DNA of 64,000 nucleotides from the NCBI GenBank assembly GCA_039621445.1, contig CP154955.1, positions 35,319,123-35,383,122 of the forward strand, read 5' to 3'. Numbering within the stretch: the first letter of the stretch is position 1; each line of letters begins with the position of its first letter. Below the pieces are notes generated by a model, which ran no database searches, had not been told where the DNA came from, and saw only the letters and a list, made by a program, of their open reading frames with translations. Made by a program: the position numbers and the translations under genes. Of the stretch, positions 44,801 to 59,081 are shown in pieces. Source of the stretch: Euglena gracilis. Taxonomy: Eukaryota > Euglenida > Euglenophyceae > Euglenales.

Positions 44801-47800
44801 TGGACACAATGAGGGGGGCACTGCAGGTTGTTGGGGCCTGCTCTGGGAGGGGGTTGCACTGAGCTAAAGCTGGCCTGCACGTGTTTTTTACCAAACCAAG
44901 TTCCCCCCTGTCTCAGCCAACCTCTGCGGACAATTTAAAGTTGGCACATTGGGAAGGAGCGTTGAAGTCCTTCCACATGCAATATACACAAACTATAATT
45001 TTGTGTCGAAAAAAATCCAAAATTGGAAGATAATTTGGTTCAGTTGCCAAAAAAGTTAAACCAGGTAAAAACAACAAATGAATGAATTAGGGGGGTTTCA
45101 AAACATTCCAGTGCTGTGAGTCTATCATTTATCATCTACTTTGCTGACCCCCCCCCCCCCCAGGCCACTGGAATTTCCACCCCGCTGTCGCCCCCCCCCC
45201 TGAGGGGGCACTGCCCCCTGTAGGGCCCTCACTGCAGCTAAAGGGCCACTGCTGAATGACCTTGGCCCAGGTGGCGTTGGCGCAGTTTTTTTTTTTTTTT
45301 GGAACAAAATCCGGCCAGCCGGTGGCTTTTTTCCAGTGCGCAATCCGGTCCTTCAAAATGGCCATTGGGAAGGGTTGAGGGGGGTTGGTGGGGGGTGAGT
45401 GCTGCCTAACGGCGATGGGGGGGCAGGGTGGGGGGAAGGGTTCTGCCGGGCAGTGGCAGTCCGCGCCGCTGGAAGCGATGGGGGCCATCGCCTTTTGCTC
45501 TTCTTTACCCTCCCTTTTTGAATGGGTCGCTCCATTGGGAATTTTGGGCTGCCCAAAGTTCCGCCAAAGTGTGCTGGGTTTTGAGGGTAAAACATATTCA
45601 TGCTGGTCATTTTCACACAGCAATCCCGCGGTCCCCCAGGGACCCCCCTCCCCCTGGACAAGGGGTCCACGGCCCAAGGGCTGAGCCCCCCCACCCCCCC
45701 CCCCCCCCCGGCCAGCTGCCCCCATTAAAGTCAAAAGGAAGAAAAGTTCTGCTGCACAGACCCAGCCAGCCCAGCATCCACTTGAGCCGGGAATGACCCG
45801 TACAGGGGGGGGGCAGCGCTCCAGCCAGCGACAGATGCCCTTTTTGGCGATATTGGGTCCCAGTTGGAACCCCGGGGTCCCCGCCTGCCAGTGGCCACAG
45901 CCCCAGGGTCCTTCAGCCGCCTGGCCCGGAGGCCAGTCACCTCCGGGACCGTGTGGCAGGGTTGAGGCCCGGGGCTGGTTGGGTGTGCCGCCCCCCCGAG
46001 CTGTGCTGCCTAACGGCGAGCCGGGGCTGGCACGGCCGTGCCCCGCCCGGGGTTCTGCCGGCAGTGGCAGTCCGCGCCGCTGGAAGCGATGGGGACCATC
46101 GCCCCCTTTTTCTTCTCTGGGCTGCATGTGGACCGTTGCGGGTTTCCCCATTGGAATTGAATGGGTGGGGCTGCGGGCGTAAGTTTTCCAAAAAAGTGGT
46201 GTGGGTTTGGGCCAGGGTAAAAGTGCTGAATTCATGCTTCAGGCTCAAGCACAAGACCAGGTCCCGCGGGGGGGGGGAGGGCATTTGCACCGGGGCACCC
46301 CCTCCCCTGCTGGACAGGAGGGGGGTCCGGCCCAGGGGTTTTCTTAAGCCGGAGGGCCTATCCCCCTGGGGGGTCCAGCCAGCCAGCAGCTCAAATCCAG
46401 CCAGCAGCCCAAATTCGGGCTGGGAGCCCCCCCTCGACCCCCGGTGAAATAAAGTCGGGTCCAGCCCGGCCCCTGTCTGGCCAGCCGACTGCGCTGCCCA
46501 GCACACCTATCCCTGCATTTTTCCCCTCATCACAGCTTTCTCCATCACAGCCCCTCAGCCTTGATCCAGCTCCATCCATCAAAATGTCGAGAAGGCAAAA
46601 ACGTTTTAGAAAATTTTGGTTTTCATCGACCCAGCCCAGCCCAGCCCCCTCCAGCCCCGGACCCCCCTATCCCGGGGGGGGGGGTCCAGCCAGCAGCTTG
46701 TTTCCAGGCAGCAGCCTTTTTGCCAGCTGGAGGCTGGACCTCTCCTCCCCCGGGGTCCTTAAGGAAACCCTGGTCCGGCCACCCCCCGCCTGCCCTTATA
46801 TCGAACCCTGGTACTGTCTCCCAGTCTGCAGGGCCCCGGCGGGGTGTGCAACCGCCTCGCCTGCGGCCGGTGCCGGGCACGGTGCGCGGTGTGCCGCCGG
46901 TGGGTGTGCCCGCGCTGCTACAGTGACTGCGGGCGCCACGGCTGCCGGTGTGTGGTGTGCGCCGGCGGGGGCTGGCAGCGGACGCCTGCGCAGGCTTCTC
47001 CCACGTGCTGCAGGTAGGCTCACCGTACCGACCGCTACCCCTCCCGAAGCATATGACCCCTCAAGGAGTGACCCCGGATTAGGAGTGCTCCTCCCCTTAA
47101 AACTGTGGGAATGCATCAAATGGAACTCTTTGAATTTCCTGAATCTCTGAGTCCCTCCCTTCCCATGTGTCGAAAACAAAAAAAAAAAAAAACTCACACT
47201 TTTCACCAATCCTGAAAGTTTTGTTGTGTTTCTTTAGCGATTTCCTGCGGAAAATCAGTGTTTTCTCTCACGGGTGCATTATTTAATTTGGAATATCCAG
47301 CTAGGTCCAATTTCATTGGTATAACATTGTTTTTATTGTTTCCTTTTTGCTCCGTGAGGTCCCTGGCTAACTTTCTCGTCCGCGGACCCTCCAGCCACCC
47401 AGGCGCCAACGCCACCACCCCGAACGTGAGAGGCCTGCGGTTGACACGGAGTGCGCGGACTGCACGCACCCGCCCGCTCTGGCTTTGCTGCCCCGGCCCC
47501 TCGCCCTCCCCCCGCCACTCCAACACATGAAGCGGCCGGCGTTGACACGTGGAGCGGCTGCCTGCCGGCATCCCGGTGGAAACCCGGGAGTGCCTGCGGG
47601 CCGCCCTGGCTCCCCTGCTGGGCGCCGACCGGCCGCCGACCGTGCCAGGCGACGGCGAGCCCCCGGCCGGCGTCGCCGCTGCGGGTGCGGCGCCGCTGCG
47701 GGGGGGGGCCCGGCAGGCGCGGTGCCCCTGGCTGGGGCCGCCCGCCGCCGCCCGCCGATTTTTCCTGCTCCCCCCCCTTCATCGGGTGACAGCGACGCGA

Positions 47801-47910
47801 CGACGACAGTGACGGGGATGGGGGCAGTGATGGTGACAGTGACGGCGACACCCAGCCTCTCCCCCCACGACACAGCCCCTGCGACCTCCGCTCCCCCCCA
47901 CGCCGTGTGA
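38895..47910 (+). pseudogene. CCCH zinc-finger / F-box gene, duplicate with frame breaks (copy 2)
   Basis: Same exon series as 10073-19103: ATG 38895, F-box exon 42964-43125, Cys-rich exon 46832-47013, terminal exon ending at 47910. The F-box exon lacks 7 bp (after TTTTACCC, about 42990), removing part of the L-P-A-D-L start and shifting frame. The terminal exon has several single- and few-base losses that destroy the C-G-C...C-P-G-C motif and the Asp tail frame. These may be base-calling errors or a null allele. Confidence 0.75.
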
Positions 47911-48480
47911 CCCGTGGGCACCGCCCGCACGTCCGACTGGACTGCCGTCTTTCCCATGCCCTCCGCCTGAAACCAAAGGCATTGCCAAACCCAGCACCAA
48001 GGTTCGAAGTGTCTGACGCTGAAGTGTCTGCCTGGGGGGTGGGACAGGAGCAGCAAGTTGAAGAGGTTTGGGTTGGGCTGTTGCTGTTGCTGTTGTTGTC
48101 CAAGCTTTGCCCACAAGATCTCTCCCTTGCTCTTTGAGCAGCATATGTTTGGAGCAGCATAGGGTCCACTGGTCTTGGTTGTGGGGAGGGGAGTGGGTTA
48201 AGGCCGCCTGAGGGTCAGAGGGTGGTTGCGGTTGGCTGAGCACACAAACGATCAAAGCCTTGAAAATATCAACCATACGCCCATCCGAGTCTTTGTTACA
48301 AGCTGGAATGGGCAGCGAAACATCCCCCCAATCGAGCTGAAGTTTCTCCAAAAAATTCCTTTCCTCCCCAAGTCAGTGTGCAAAAGTAAACACCCCCCTC
48401 CCAACATAAACATAACCCCCAAACCTGAACCCCCAACATAAAGAAAACCCCCGGCTTCATGTTTGGGGGATTGACCTCGG
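44690..48480. other. Deletion-rich patch in copy 2
   Basis: Compared with about 16020-19690 of copy 1, many losses of one to tens of bases occur, plus rearranged fragments: CATCGAACCCTGG twice within 60 bp (44731, 44778), and two versions of the block with CTGCCTAACGGCG (45404 and 46006). Flanking sequence is nearly identical between copies. This pattern points to a low-coverage or misassembled consensus. Confidence 0.75.
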
Positions 48481-49361
48481 GGGGCGTCACATTTGGGGGG
48501 GGGGAAGGGCTTTATATTTAGGTGGGAATCAAAGTTTTTGGGTGGTCTCTCTGACCTTTGGCGTCCTTCTACTTGAAGTCAAATACCAATTGTATACCTA
48601 AATTTCAGTTGTGCATTTCCAAGTTCTACCGAAACACCATTTTTTGCCCAAAATGGACGATTATTGTGAAAATTTGTTGTATTTGCTCAAAATTTTCATG
48701 TTTTTGCCCCGAATGTCACCCTTGGCACGCTTTACAGTAAGGGGGAGGCTTTATATTTGGGCGGAAAAGTCAAAACCCCCAGGATTATTTATTTTTGGTG
48801 GAGGGTTAAACCCCCCCCTCCCACTTATAACCCCCTCGGGGTTCAATGGATCCGGTTTGGTTGGTCAGCCGAAGGGGAGTTTTATAGGTGGGGGTGGGGT
48901 TTATAGGTCCCGGAATTGTTGGTGAAAATCCGACCCCTGAAAATGACCCCGAAATCCCCCCAAATTGGCAATTTTCGTCAAATTTGGACAAAAATGGCAT
49001 TTTTGACGATGGTTGGTCTCAAAATACTGCCAAAAATCAATTTTGGGTGGTTTGCGGACGAAAAAATTGTCCCCGGCGGCTTTCGTTTTTCTTCCCCAGG
49101 GGGGGTTTTCCAGTCCCGGTTTGGTTGGTCGGCCCGAGGGGGGGGGGTTTATAAGTAGGGGGGGGGTTTATAAGTGGGGGGGGGGTTATAAATAGGAGGG
49201 GGGGTTTAACCCCTTTTGGAGGGGCCATCCACATTCTGACCCGGATTTCATTTTAATTCGCTGCCCGACCTCCCCAAGACCTCTCCCCAACTCTTCCCTA
49301 CACCCTTTGCCCTGCCACGCTGGGCTGTTCGTATGGTCCCGGTTGTCCAGCCCCCCCACCC

Positions 49362-50064
49362 ATGGCCTCCGCGGCGGACAGTCCCCTCAGCAGCGGGTTC
49401 CACACCCTGCCGCCCCACGCCACCCTGCGGGACGCCTTCCAGCCGGGGCGGAGCTTCGGCTTCCTGCAGTACGCCCCCGGTGTGCCGCCCGGCATTGGGG
49501 AGTGTTGTGCCCCGTGCCATGGCGCGAGGGCACGCATTTGGCCTCAAGTGTGGATGCAAGTGCAAGGCACGGGTGCTGCCTTTGCATGGTGTGTAGCCCA
49601 TGCCACACAACTACGCCGAGTGAGCACCTGCTCTGCGCAGCTCTGTTATGTGCCGATATTGGCTCCCTTGACTGTAGTGTTTACGCCGAAAGCGCTCCCC
49701 TTTCAGTCACCGCTTGCCTCCCTCCAGATGCTGGCGACGCCGGAGGCTCCAAGCTGTTGCCCATGGTTGAACCCGGCACCGCCCGGCTCCCGACCCCTGG
49801 CGTGGGGGTGGGGGTCTTGGCATGTGAACGACCTCTGGGCGTTCGGGTGTGCGTGCGGCAGTTGCATGTCAGCCCGCAGGGTCGCTGGGGAAGTGGCCCC
49901 GGGAGGCCCGGCGGGGCTCAGCCATGCGGGGGAGCATGACGGGTCCGGTGTGGGCGGAGAACCAGGTCCTGAGCGAGACGCACTACCACCACGGCGACCA
50001 CCACCACCACCACCACCAGCGGCACGTCCACCACTTCCATGACGTCCACCTCCTGGGTGTGTGA
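49362..50064 (+). CDS. Unassigned gene start with His-rich stretch, copy 2
   Basis: Duplicate of 20561-21263, offset 28,801 bp and essentially identical: ATG 49362, probable donor at 49480, acceptor before 49728, His-rich end and TGA at 50062-50064. The candidate LRR exon follows at 51187-51266. Confidence 0.48.
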
Positions 50065-53000
50065 ACTGTTTTGGGGCGTGGGTCATGGCGGGCGAAAGCG
50101 CAGCATTCCCGGGGGGGGGGGGCTTTCCAGCGCCGGCCATAAACAGACAAGAGGCGTTAATGCAACTAAGGGGGGGCTTTCTATTTTCAGCTGCTGTGTT
50201 TTGCCATACAAATTCTGCTTGAGCCGCTGCACCTTTCAATCGACGTCTTGTTTTCACAACCGATCGCAGTGGCAAGAATGTGCTACTCCCGAGCAATGAA
50301 TTAGTCCTGTAATTGGGCCAGGGTGCTAAATGAGAATTTTTTTGTATGGGGGGAGTTCGGATCACCTTTTTTTCAGTATGTTGCATTGAACTGTAACGTA
50401 GCATCATGCCTTTTTTGTTACAGTGAACTATCTGTAGAGTAGCATTAAAAAGGGCATCCAAAGCAGTTTAGTATCTTTGATCTTCAGTAGTATATTGTGC
50501 CGCAACATTGACCTGGATCGTGCGCAAAATTGAATCTCATATGAATTCGAATAACATATGCTGTCCAGCACAAAATCCTTTCCATCCGCAGTGAAAGCAG
50601 CTGTAAAATGCACGAGGGGCCCACACCAGACGCCTGCTTTTTGTTCCACAAAGGAATTGTTTTGTGCTGGGGTCCTCAGCGCAAAACAGAGGGCCATGTT
50701 TGCTTCCCTGCCCACTCCACTGAGTTTGCCACTGTTGAATATGAGCAGTGTTCTGGCACTTCAAAGGGCTTCCAGACCTGCATCTTTTGTGCTGTTTCAA
50801 AGAATGTTATAAAATTATGGAAAATTCGGGTTGTTCCCAAAACATTTTGTTCACAGAAGGGCACATAATTTCCTAATTTGGTTTCAGTACCATCTGCTTC
50901 GCCATCCACATTACTGTCTGTTGTCTATTTTTTTTTTCATATTTCCTCCCTTGGGCTCGGGGATCATGTCCTGGGAAGTTTTCTCACCCCAATGAGCCCG
51001 AATTTTTTTTGATAAGCCATCTTTTGCGGAAGGAATGAAATGCACGATGCTTTCCGTTTCTGCATTATTTCCAACGAGGACTTTTCTTGACCTCTTCTCA
51101 CTGATGGCAAGCGGGGCTCATCACGCATGACCACCAAACCCACCGAAAGGGTTCCCCGGAACTTCGGACGCGGTCGCATGCGGCAGGGTCGGCGGAGGAG
51201 GTGCTGGACCTGCGGGGCAACCCCCCAGTGGAGACCCACGTCATTCAGGCGGCGACCACCCCCCAGGTGTGTGCCGCACGGCCAGCCTTCCTCAAAGCGG
51301 CAATGGGGGTGCTTCCGCACCGCGTGCACCGCGTGGCGCACCGCGTGCACCGCGTGAGAAGAATCATTTCTGAATGTGCAATTTTCACAAGTTTCCACCA
51401 GTACCCCATTTGTAGTTGATTTCCATTTTTGTTTTCTCCAGTCTCCTGCAAATCAGTAACTTTTGGTCTTTTTTTGCCATTTTGGACCACTTTTGACCAC
51501 TTTTGGCTGCATTGGGCTGCATTTGGCAATTTTGACCACTTTTGGCTGTTTGAATGCATTTTTGCTTCATTAACACCAATTTTCAGCTGCTTTTGGCCAT
51601 TTTTTTGCATGTTTGCGGCCATTTTAGGGCACTTCTAACTGCTTTTATCCACTTTTTGCCCCTTTTTGGCCACTTTTGGCCATTTTGTGGCCACTTGCAC
51701 AGAATCAGTGACCATTGGTACAAATTTGGTGAGATCTGGTGGCAAAACCAGGTGATTTGGGCCAAAAGCACCCAAAAATGACCAAATTCACTCAAGATGC
51801 TTTTATATTGCAATTTTGTAATCGATGGGTGCTTTTGCGGGTGTTTTTCTCTTATCCAGTCATTTTTTTGTTGTTCCTGATTCTTGGCACGCGGTGCCAC
51901 GCGGTGCACGCGGTGCATGCGGTGCCGCACGCGGTCTACGCATGCGGAAGCATCCCCAATGCCACCGCTGCCCTGGGTATTAAGTGACCATTGGTTTTAC
52001 ACAAAGGTGGGAGGAGGGGGTTTGACCACCCCCTCCCCCCCGGGGGGGGGTCCAGACCTCCTCCCTTCAGACCCGAGGGAGGTCCAGGACTCCCCTGGAA
52101 CCATTTTTTTTCTCTTGTGCTTCGTACCGAGGACATGAAATTTTTGGTGTATTTTTCTGGCCGATCTTTCAAAAAGTGTTGCCCGGCACGTTGCTGCAGA
52201 CTGCCTGGGCAGATGGGCAGCAGCACGGTACTAAATGGGCAGGGAGGAGGGGAGGGGTCAGGACCTCCCAGGGGGTCGACCCACCTCCCCCTCTCCCTTT
52301 TTCTTGCAGCAGAAGTTTTGCTGTTGGTAACCTGCCTCATAAGACCCAAAATGAGCCCCATACATGTATGAGCCCCATAGGGGGCTGATAAGTCAAAGAG
52401 ATGCCCCCAAAAAGTCCAGGGACGTTTTTTAAAATCTTCAACGAAAGGCAAAAAACCTCTATTAAATTAAAAAAAAGGAGGAAAAAAGCAACGGGGGTCC
52501 CAAAAACCAGAAATTTGGGGTTTTTGGGGGTGTCCCCCCCAAGACCAAATTTTTTCGGGGGGTATCCAAAACCCAAAACCCAACCTTGCCCCCGGGGTCC
52601 TTAGGGGATCCTTGGTCAATGGTTTTTCACCCATTTTTTGAAATTTAAGCTGTTGTTTTGCACGTAGGTCAAATTGGCACAGGTACGAGTCCTCTTTGAA
52701 GGGTTGGGACCAGTATTTGGCATTTTCGCCCAAATATTGAGGGTGGGGTTTCTACTGGGGGGGGGGGTGGGTCTGGAAAAAGAATGTTGTGTCATTTTCA
52801 GCAATGTCAATGTCACCAGAGTATCGTCTAGTTTAGAATATTGTGGAATAAATCTTAGAATATACTGGAATAAAGCCCCCAAACGGATTAAATTTGACAA
52901 TCCGGAACCCCCCGCGCACAACGACAAACATGGATCCCTTCCATTTTGTTGAATGAACATTTTTTCCAGTTTTATTATCCTGTTTGTGTGAGCGCTTCAT

Positions 53001-54241
53001 GCAAGAAAAGCATCTAACTGCCTTTTGTGACGGGGGAGAGCGACAGCCAACCAGCGGGGAGAGCAGAGGACGGGAGCAGGGTTTGCATCCTGGCCGCCCA
53101 CCAGCGCCAAGGGGTGGGCCCTCAATCACAGCTGCGGCTGCGGCCCGACGTCATCGGCCGGGAGGCGTTCGAGGCAGGTGCGGAACAGTACTTCGGCTCC
53201 CTGTCTGCCCGCTTCGACCAACTGGCCTCCCCCACTGGCCTGAGGTGTGGCCAGACCCCCACTGCAAGCATGTGGTGCACCCGCCTCCAATTTGAGGGGC
53301 GGGGGCAAACGCTGTTTTTGTAATTTTGTGCTGTGGAAAAGGTTGTGGTTTTTGCATTTTTCCCAAGTGATTTTTCGGTTTGTGGTTGGGAATTTTTTGA
53401 TTTAAAAAATTTCGCATTTTGTCCCGTATTCCGTGGACCAAAATTTTCGCCGATTTTTTTTTGCATATTTTTTGGCTTTTTTGTCCAATAAATTGCATAT
53501 TTTTTCAATGTCCATCACGGGGATCTCCTGAAGGAACTTATATGAGACTTGCATTTTTTCGTTTCTTTATCTTTTCTGCGTTTTTTTTTTGTGTTCCTTT
53601 TTTCGAAGGTGTGTTCATCATCCCCTTCCAATTACCCAACTATTCAAGACCAAAGTATTGTTTGTGTAAAAAACTCCACGAGATTTCTGGCCTTCTCTTT
53701 TTTGTCCATCCCCCAATGTAACCCACTGGTTTCAAATTGAGTGGGATTCAAAGCCCCTGTTTGGGGAGATATGATAAGGAAATCAAAGTAAATCTGAGGA
53801 TGAGAGGAACTTTTAAACTCCCTTACAGGTCCCAAGGGGTGGTTATGTGTGTGCGCGGTCTCGTAAGAGCGAAGCTCACCATCAGGGGAAAACCCCCCAT
53901 TCAGCTTCTCCCTCCGAGGTCGGGAGAACCCAGTTTTCTAGCATGAACTCGCATTTTTGAACGCCCACTGTCCACATTTTCTTGGCAACGTAAAAAGGGG
54001 ATTTATTATGGCAGCCAAATTGACCCCCTGGGGGGACCCAGAAGACAAACCACCCGGGGTCTTCAGCTGGCGGCGTTTTCCTTTGGGACCGGTAGTGTTT
54101 TGACTGCACGGTTCCCCTCGAGAGGGAGGGGATGGAGTTAATGATTGGGATTGGGTTAGGGTTAAAATTAGCAATTATTAGCACTGAGGGGTCACATTAA
54201 AACCTGAAAACGCCCCCAGCTAATGCTATTTTGGTTTCCCC

Positions 54242-54457
54242 GTAACCCCCCCCCCCAAATAACCAGGCGGGGTGCCAGGTTATCGGAACCAACGGCCCTG
54301 CCCCCCTGCCAGGCCATTTGGGCCCTTTTTTCAACGTCGTAAACGAACATTCCCTTACATGGGGGTACCAAGTTACTGAAACCATTAGTTATTCGACAAG
54401 TTGTTCGGCCACTGCCAGAAGCAAGGGCCCTTCCAGGTTATTTTTGGGGGTGGTTAA
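54242..54457 (-). mobile_element. C-tract element copy A in duplicate copy 2
   Basis: Same element as 25442-25658, one base shorter in the T-run of the right end. Confidence 0.78.
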
Positions 54458-57400
54458 CCTCCATGCCTGGACCAAGAAATGGCCGTGTTTCGGCCCGTTT
54501 TTGGGCCGATTTGTGAATGCAGAAAATCTGAAAAATGGGGCAAAGAGCAAGCTGATAGTTCGCATTCGGTGTTTTGATTTCCCTGTAATTCCTAGCGCCC
54601 ATTTGTGCCTTCAAAATGCATTGCAGTGTTTTATTTTTATTTTATTTTATGTATTTTTTATTCCCCCCCCCTCTGATAAGTGCACGGGTGCGCACATTTT
54701 AAGGATGTAGTTTCAGACGGGCACTGCGCACTTTAGGCACAGTCAGTATTTAGGGCAAAGCCCAAAATACTGACTTTCCACCACCCTTTTTAATTTTCCC
54801 CCCTTCTTGTGATGTGAAGCAATGATTCAAGTGGCTTTGTGTCAAGTTTGGGTTTGGACGATAGAAATATTTGGTCTGAAAAGTGACAGTTCTGAGAATT
54901 GTGTGTGCTTTCTGACCTGAAATGTGACAACGGTTTCTCTTTTGGGGGGTGCGCATTTTTTAGGGAGGTAGTTTCGGACCCCTGGGGGCACTTGGGGCAC
55001 TGCGCACAATTAGGGCATGCGCACTTATTAGGGAGGGGGGTTATATATCATATATTTCATGTATTTATTTTATTTATTTTATTCATTCATATGATTTATT
55101 TATATTCTTTGTTTGTTGTTTATTATTGTTTCTTTTCGGTTTTATTTTATGTGTTTATTTTGATTTTGATTTTTTTAATTTTTGTTTTTGAAGTTATTTC
55201 CCATTTTGATCTTATTTGGTGTTTTTTTTTAGTTTGTTTGATTTATTTTTGCTGTTTATTTTTTTAATTGCTTATTATATATTATTGATTATTAATTGCC
55301 AACCCGTTTACCCTGATTATTTTTGTATTTTTAATTTTTTTTCCTGACTAGGAGTTGAGTTATCGCTGTTCATTTCTCACTGCTGAACCATTTATATTTA
55401 TCTCAGTGCTCTTCCTACAAGGAGATTAGCACAAAAAGCCTGGTTATAAGTCAAGGCTGGAAGGGGTCCACAAAAATGCCCTTTTTTGCTCCAGAAGGGA
55501 TGTTATAAGGTGTTTAGGCAGCTGCATGGTTTTTTTGGGGCCATCAGTGACCATGCGATGTCCACTGCGTTTTTCATCGGATTGTACAATTTTCGGCGCA
55601 TTTTGCCCTCATGTTTTTTTATTTTTGCTTTTGGAATGTTTAGAAATCGACGTTTCGTGATTGGGGGGACCATCATGATTTAAGGGATTTAAAGTGGAGG
55701 GGGTTATAAGGCGATTGTGCGATTTCATCATGAACTATTTTTGCCTCCGATGCTGTCTGTCTGAGCTTCACTTGTCGGCAGTGGGGGTTTATATTTTGGA
55801 CGCCAAGCAACACTCGGGCTTATTCCTGGCGGTGTCTTTTCGACAGGTATATTATCAAAAAAGAAGAACATTCAGAAAAAATAACATATATGAGTAAATA
55901 ACATCCAAAGCCTTGTCAAATGTGCGATTCTTGCAGAACGGCCAAATCACATCAACGATACACAGCATCAGAAAGGTGAGTGTTCAAGTGAGGTTTGTCC
56001 GAAGCTCATCAGCTACATTTGCAGCAAAACCTTATAACGTTCAGGCGCTGGATTGTGCCTGCACATCCCCTTGGGTCTGTATACTTGCCAGATACGCTGC
56101 CCAGACTGGAAAAGCTGAAACACGGGAGGTTGACTGAGCATGGTGGTTGGCAGTGACCTCCCAACCCAACTTTGCATCAATTTTTCGCCGTTTTCAGTTT
56201 CAGGAAAATCCATATTTTTTTTGGAATTGGTATGTTCCCAAAATTATTCAAAAGTATACACCAATGTTGTAAAATGGAAAAATTTGTGAAATTTTCCTAC
56301 CCTCCAGCAGAAATGTGTATATTCCCGATAGCAATTTTTCTGCAATTTCCCGCAATTTTCCTGCAATTTTTTTCGCAGGCCTCCGATATCAATTGCCCCT
56401 GTTTTTTGAGTTAATTGCAGTGAGAAACACAGAAAAACCAGCAGTGGCTCTCCCCCTGGACAAGCCACAGTGCTTTCAAAGAGAAACATTTGAGGGATCA
56501 CGGTCCTGGGTGGTTTCCCACACTAGACCACTTCCACTACCCCAAATGTATCGACCCCAGACCCCAGCCGAGGAAATTGCCTCCCTTGAGGGTGGGGGAT
56601 TTTCAATAGGGGAATGGTACCCTTTCCATTGCGCAGCCCCTCCGCTGCGGACCCCGAGGGCTGACGATCCGGACCACAGCCATAGCAATCTACGGTGTCC
56701 CCCCCCCCCCACGTCGGCCACCATATGTGCACACCGTTGTGTAACACGGGTGTGAAACAAGCTCGTCCGTGCCTTCTGATCCTGACAGGCCTCCTCCCGT
56801 CGGCGTGTTTCCATTTTGTTTCCAAGTCCTCCACGACCACCTTGATTCCCGCCTCTCACCCCATTGCATCCAGCCCACAGCCACCAAAAACCCATTCAAA
56901 TTCACCCTTTTCAGGTTCCCCTAAGCTGCTTCCAACGAAGGGCTGTACCCCACCTGGCCTACCGCCGCCCCCACCGACGCCCCCCCCTCCTCTTTCCACA
57001 TCCCTGTGTCATGTTGTGCCCCCCGGCCTCCCAACGCCGCTGCTTGGGCCATCGTTCCCCTAGGCTCTCCCTCGCCCTCCCCCACACGATGCACGCCCCC
57101 CCCCCTGCGACAGGCGACTGACGTTGTCCGTATTATCCCTTGCTGACGGTGCTGGCATCATTTCTGCGAGGGGATTTTGCCAGGCCCTCTCAATGTAGAA
57201 GAGATTCAAGCCATGGAATGACAGTTCTGCGTGTGTACGTGCGCGGGGTGGGTGTGAGGGTGGAACAATGCACGAAGGCAGGCTCAGAGCTGTCTCACTC
57301 ATTTGTTTTGGAAACTTGTTGGATTTCTGAAAAGCCTCCTTCACTGAGAAGGGTAACCACAAGAAGGCATTAGGTGTCGACTGACGTTCCTAATTGGCAG

Positions 57401-57885
57401 GAGATGGGTGGGTTGGTATATTTATTCTGGTTGAGTTAACCCCTCTCCCATATGGCGAGGGAGGGGAGCTTTACTCTGCGATGCAGGCCTTACCTGGCGT
57501 AGGTCCCTGTGACGCGCACCAATTTCCTTCAGAAAAATGGGAGCGCTCGAGAATTCAATCCTTTGTGCTGTTGTCCTGCCCTGCCCTGCCCTGACAGGGG
57601 CCTCATCATTTGGGCCCGCTGCATTCTTTTCTGGGGAATCAAGGAATCAAGTGCCCGCCACCCTCGCTTTTCCTCCGCAGGTGCTCTGGCCCCTCTCCTC
57701 CTCCTCTGCGTCCTCACCGGCGTTCTCCATGCCGCCTCGGCAGCGTTGCTGACCCCGGGCACGTGCCACTGGGAATGCTCGGCGATGATCTTTGGGCGTG
57801 CTGCATCGCTTCTGCCCTTCAAGTCAAGCACGCGATACACCTTGATGGACGGCCTGCATGGACACACGGCATTCGAACCGCGCAA

Positions 57886-58116
57886 TTAACCCCCCCCCCC
57901 CAAATAACCTGGTGGGGTCCTTGCTCCTGGCAGTGGCCGAATAACTTGGCGGGGGGAGGGGCAAAAAAGATGGTTCCTGTAACTTGGCACCCCCCTTTTT
58001 TGGCAAAATTCCTTTACGACGCTGGAAAAAGGGCCCAAAATAACCTGGCGGGGGGGGGCAGGGCCAAAAGTTGGTTGCAAACCTGGCACCCCGCCAGGTT
58101 ATTTGGGAGAGGTTTA
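57886..58116 (+). mobile_element. C-tract element copy B in duplicate copy 2
   Basis: Same element as 29088-29323, with the internal G-run shortened by about five bases. Confidence 0.8.
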
Positions 58117-58296
58117 GTACCCCTGTCCGACGAACACCCTGGTTCAGTGAACACCTCTTGTTTGGATTGTAACTGTTGTCAATTATTTGGGACATGGAGG
58201 GGGGTGCAGTCCCCATATTCAGCCACGCCTAGACCATCAACACACCACACCACACAGACATTCACACGCAAATGAACGAAACCACATACACACACA

Positions 58297-59081
58297 TACA
58301 GTAGGGGAACTAAATAGTGGGACACCTGAGAATTTTGTGGGGTTATACCCAACCCCCAGCTCCAAAGCCTCTGCCAGCCCATGGGATGTGGTGATGGTGT
58401 GTGCACATTGGCATGGCCCTGCCCCACCCAGCAGTGCCCCAGCCAGCTCTGCTGCAGCACGCTGCGCAAAATTCAGGCCAATCCTATGCGAGCAGGTTTT
58501 TTCCATTTCCTGACCCCTTTTGGACTGCGAAGCAGACCCAGCCTCAGGTAAGCGGACGAGGCGGCTCACACTGCAGTGAGTGGCATTGGACCCCAATTTT
58601 GAACAATGCAAGTTAACAATCCCTGTCAACGTGGGCTGATGGGGCGATGGCCTCAACATGCCGACCAGTTTGGGCAAAAAGAGGTCAAAAATGGTAATTT
58701 TTGCCCAAACTGGTCGGCATGTTGAGGCCATCGCCCCATCAGCCCACGTTGACAGGGATTGTTAACTTGCATTGTTCAAAATTGGGGTCCAATGCCACTC
58801 ACTGCAGTGTGAGCCGCCTCGTCCGCTTACCTGAGGCTGGGTCTGCTTCGCAGTCCAAAAGGGGTCAGGAAATGGAAAAAACCTGCTCGCATAGGATTGG
58901 CCTGAATTTTGCGCAGCGTGCTGCAGCAGAGCTGGCTGGGGCACTGCTGGGTGGGGCAGGGCCATGCCAATGTGCACACACCATCACCACATCCCATGGG
59001 CTGGCAGAGGCTTTGGAGCTGGGGGTTGGGTATGACCCCACAAAATTCTCATGTGCCCCACTATTTAGTTCCCCTGCTGTA
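58297..59081. mobile_element. 785-bp foldback MITE in duplicate copy 2
   Basis: Same palindrome and same flanks as 29504-30288. Its presence in both assembled copies suggests it is real and not a fold-back read artefact. Confidence 0.85.
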
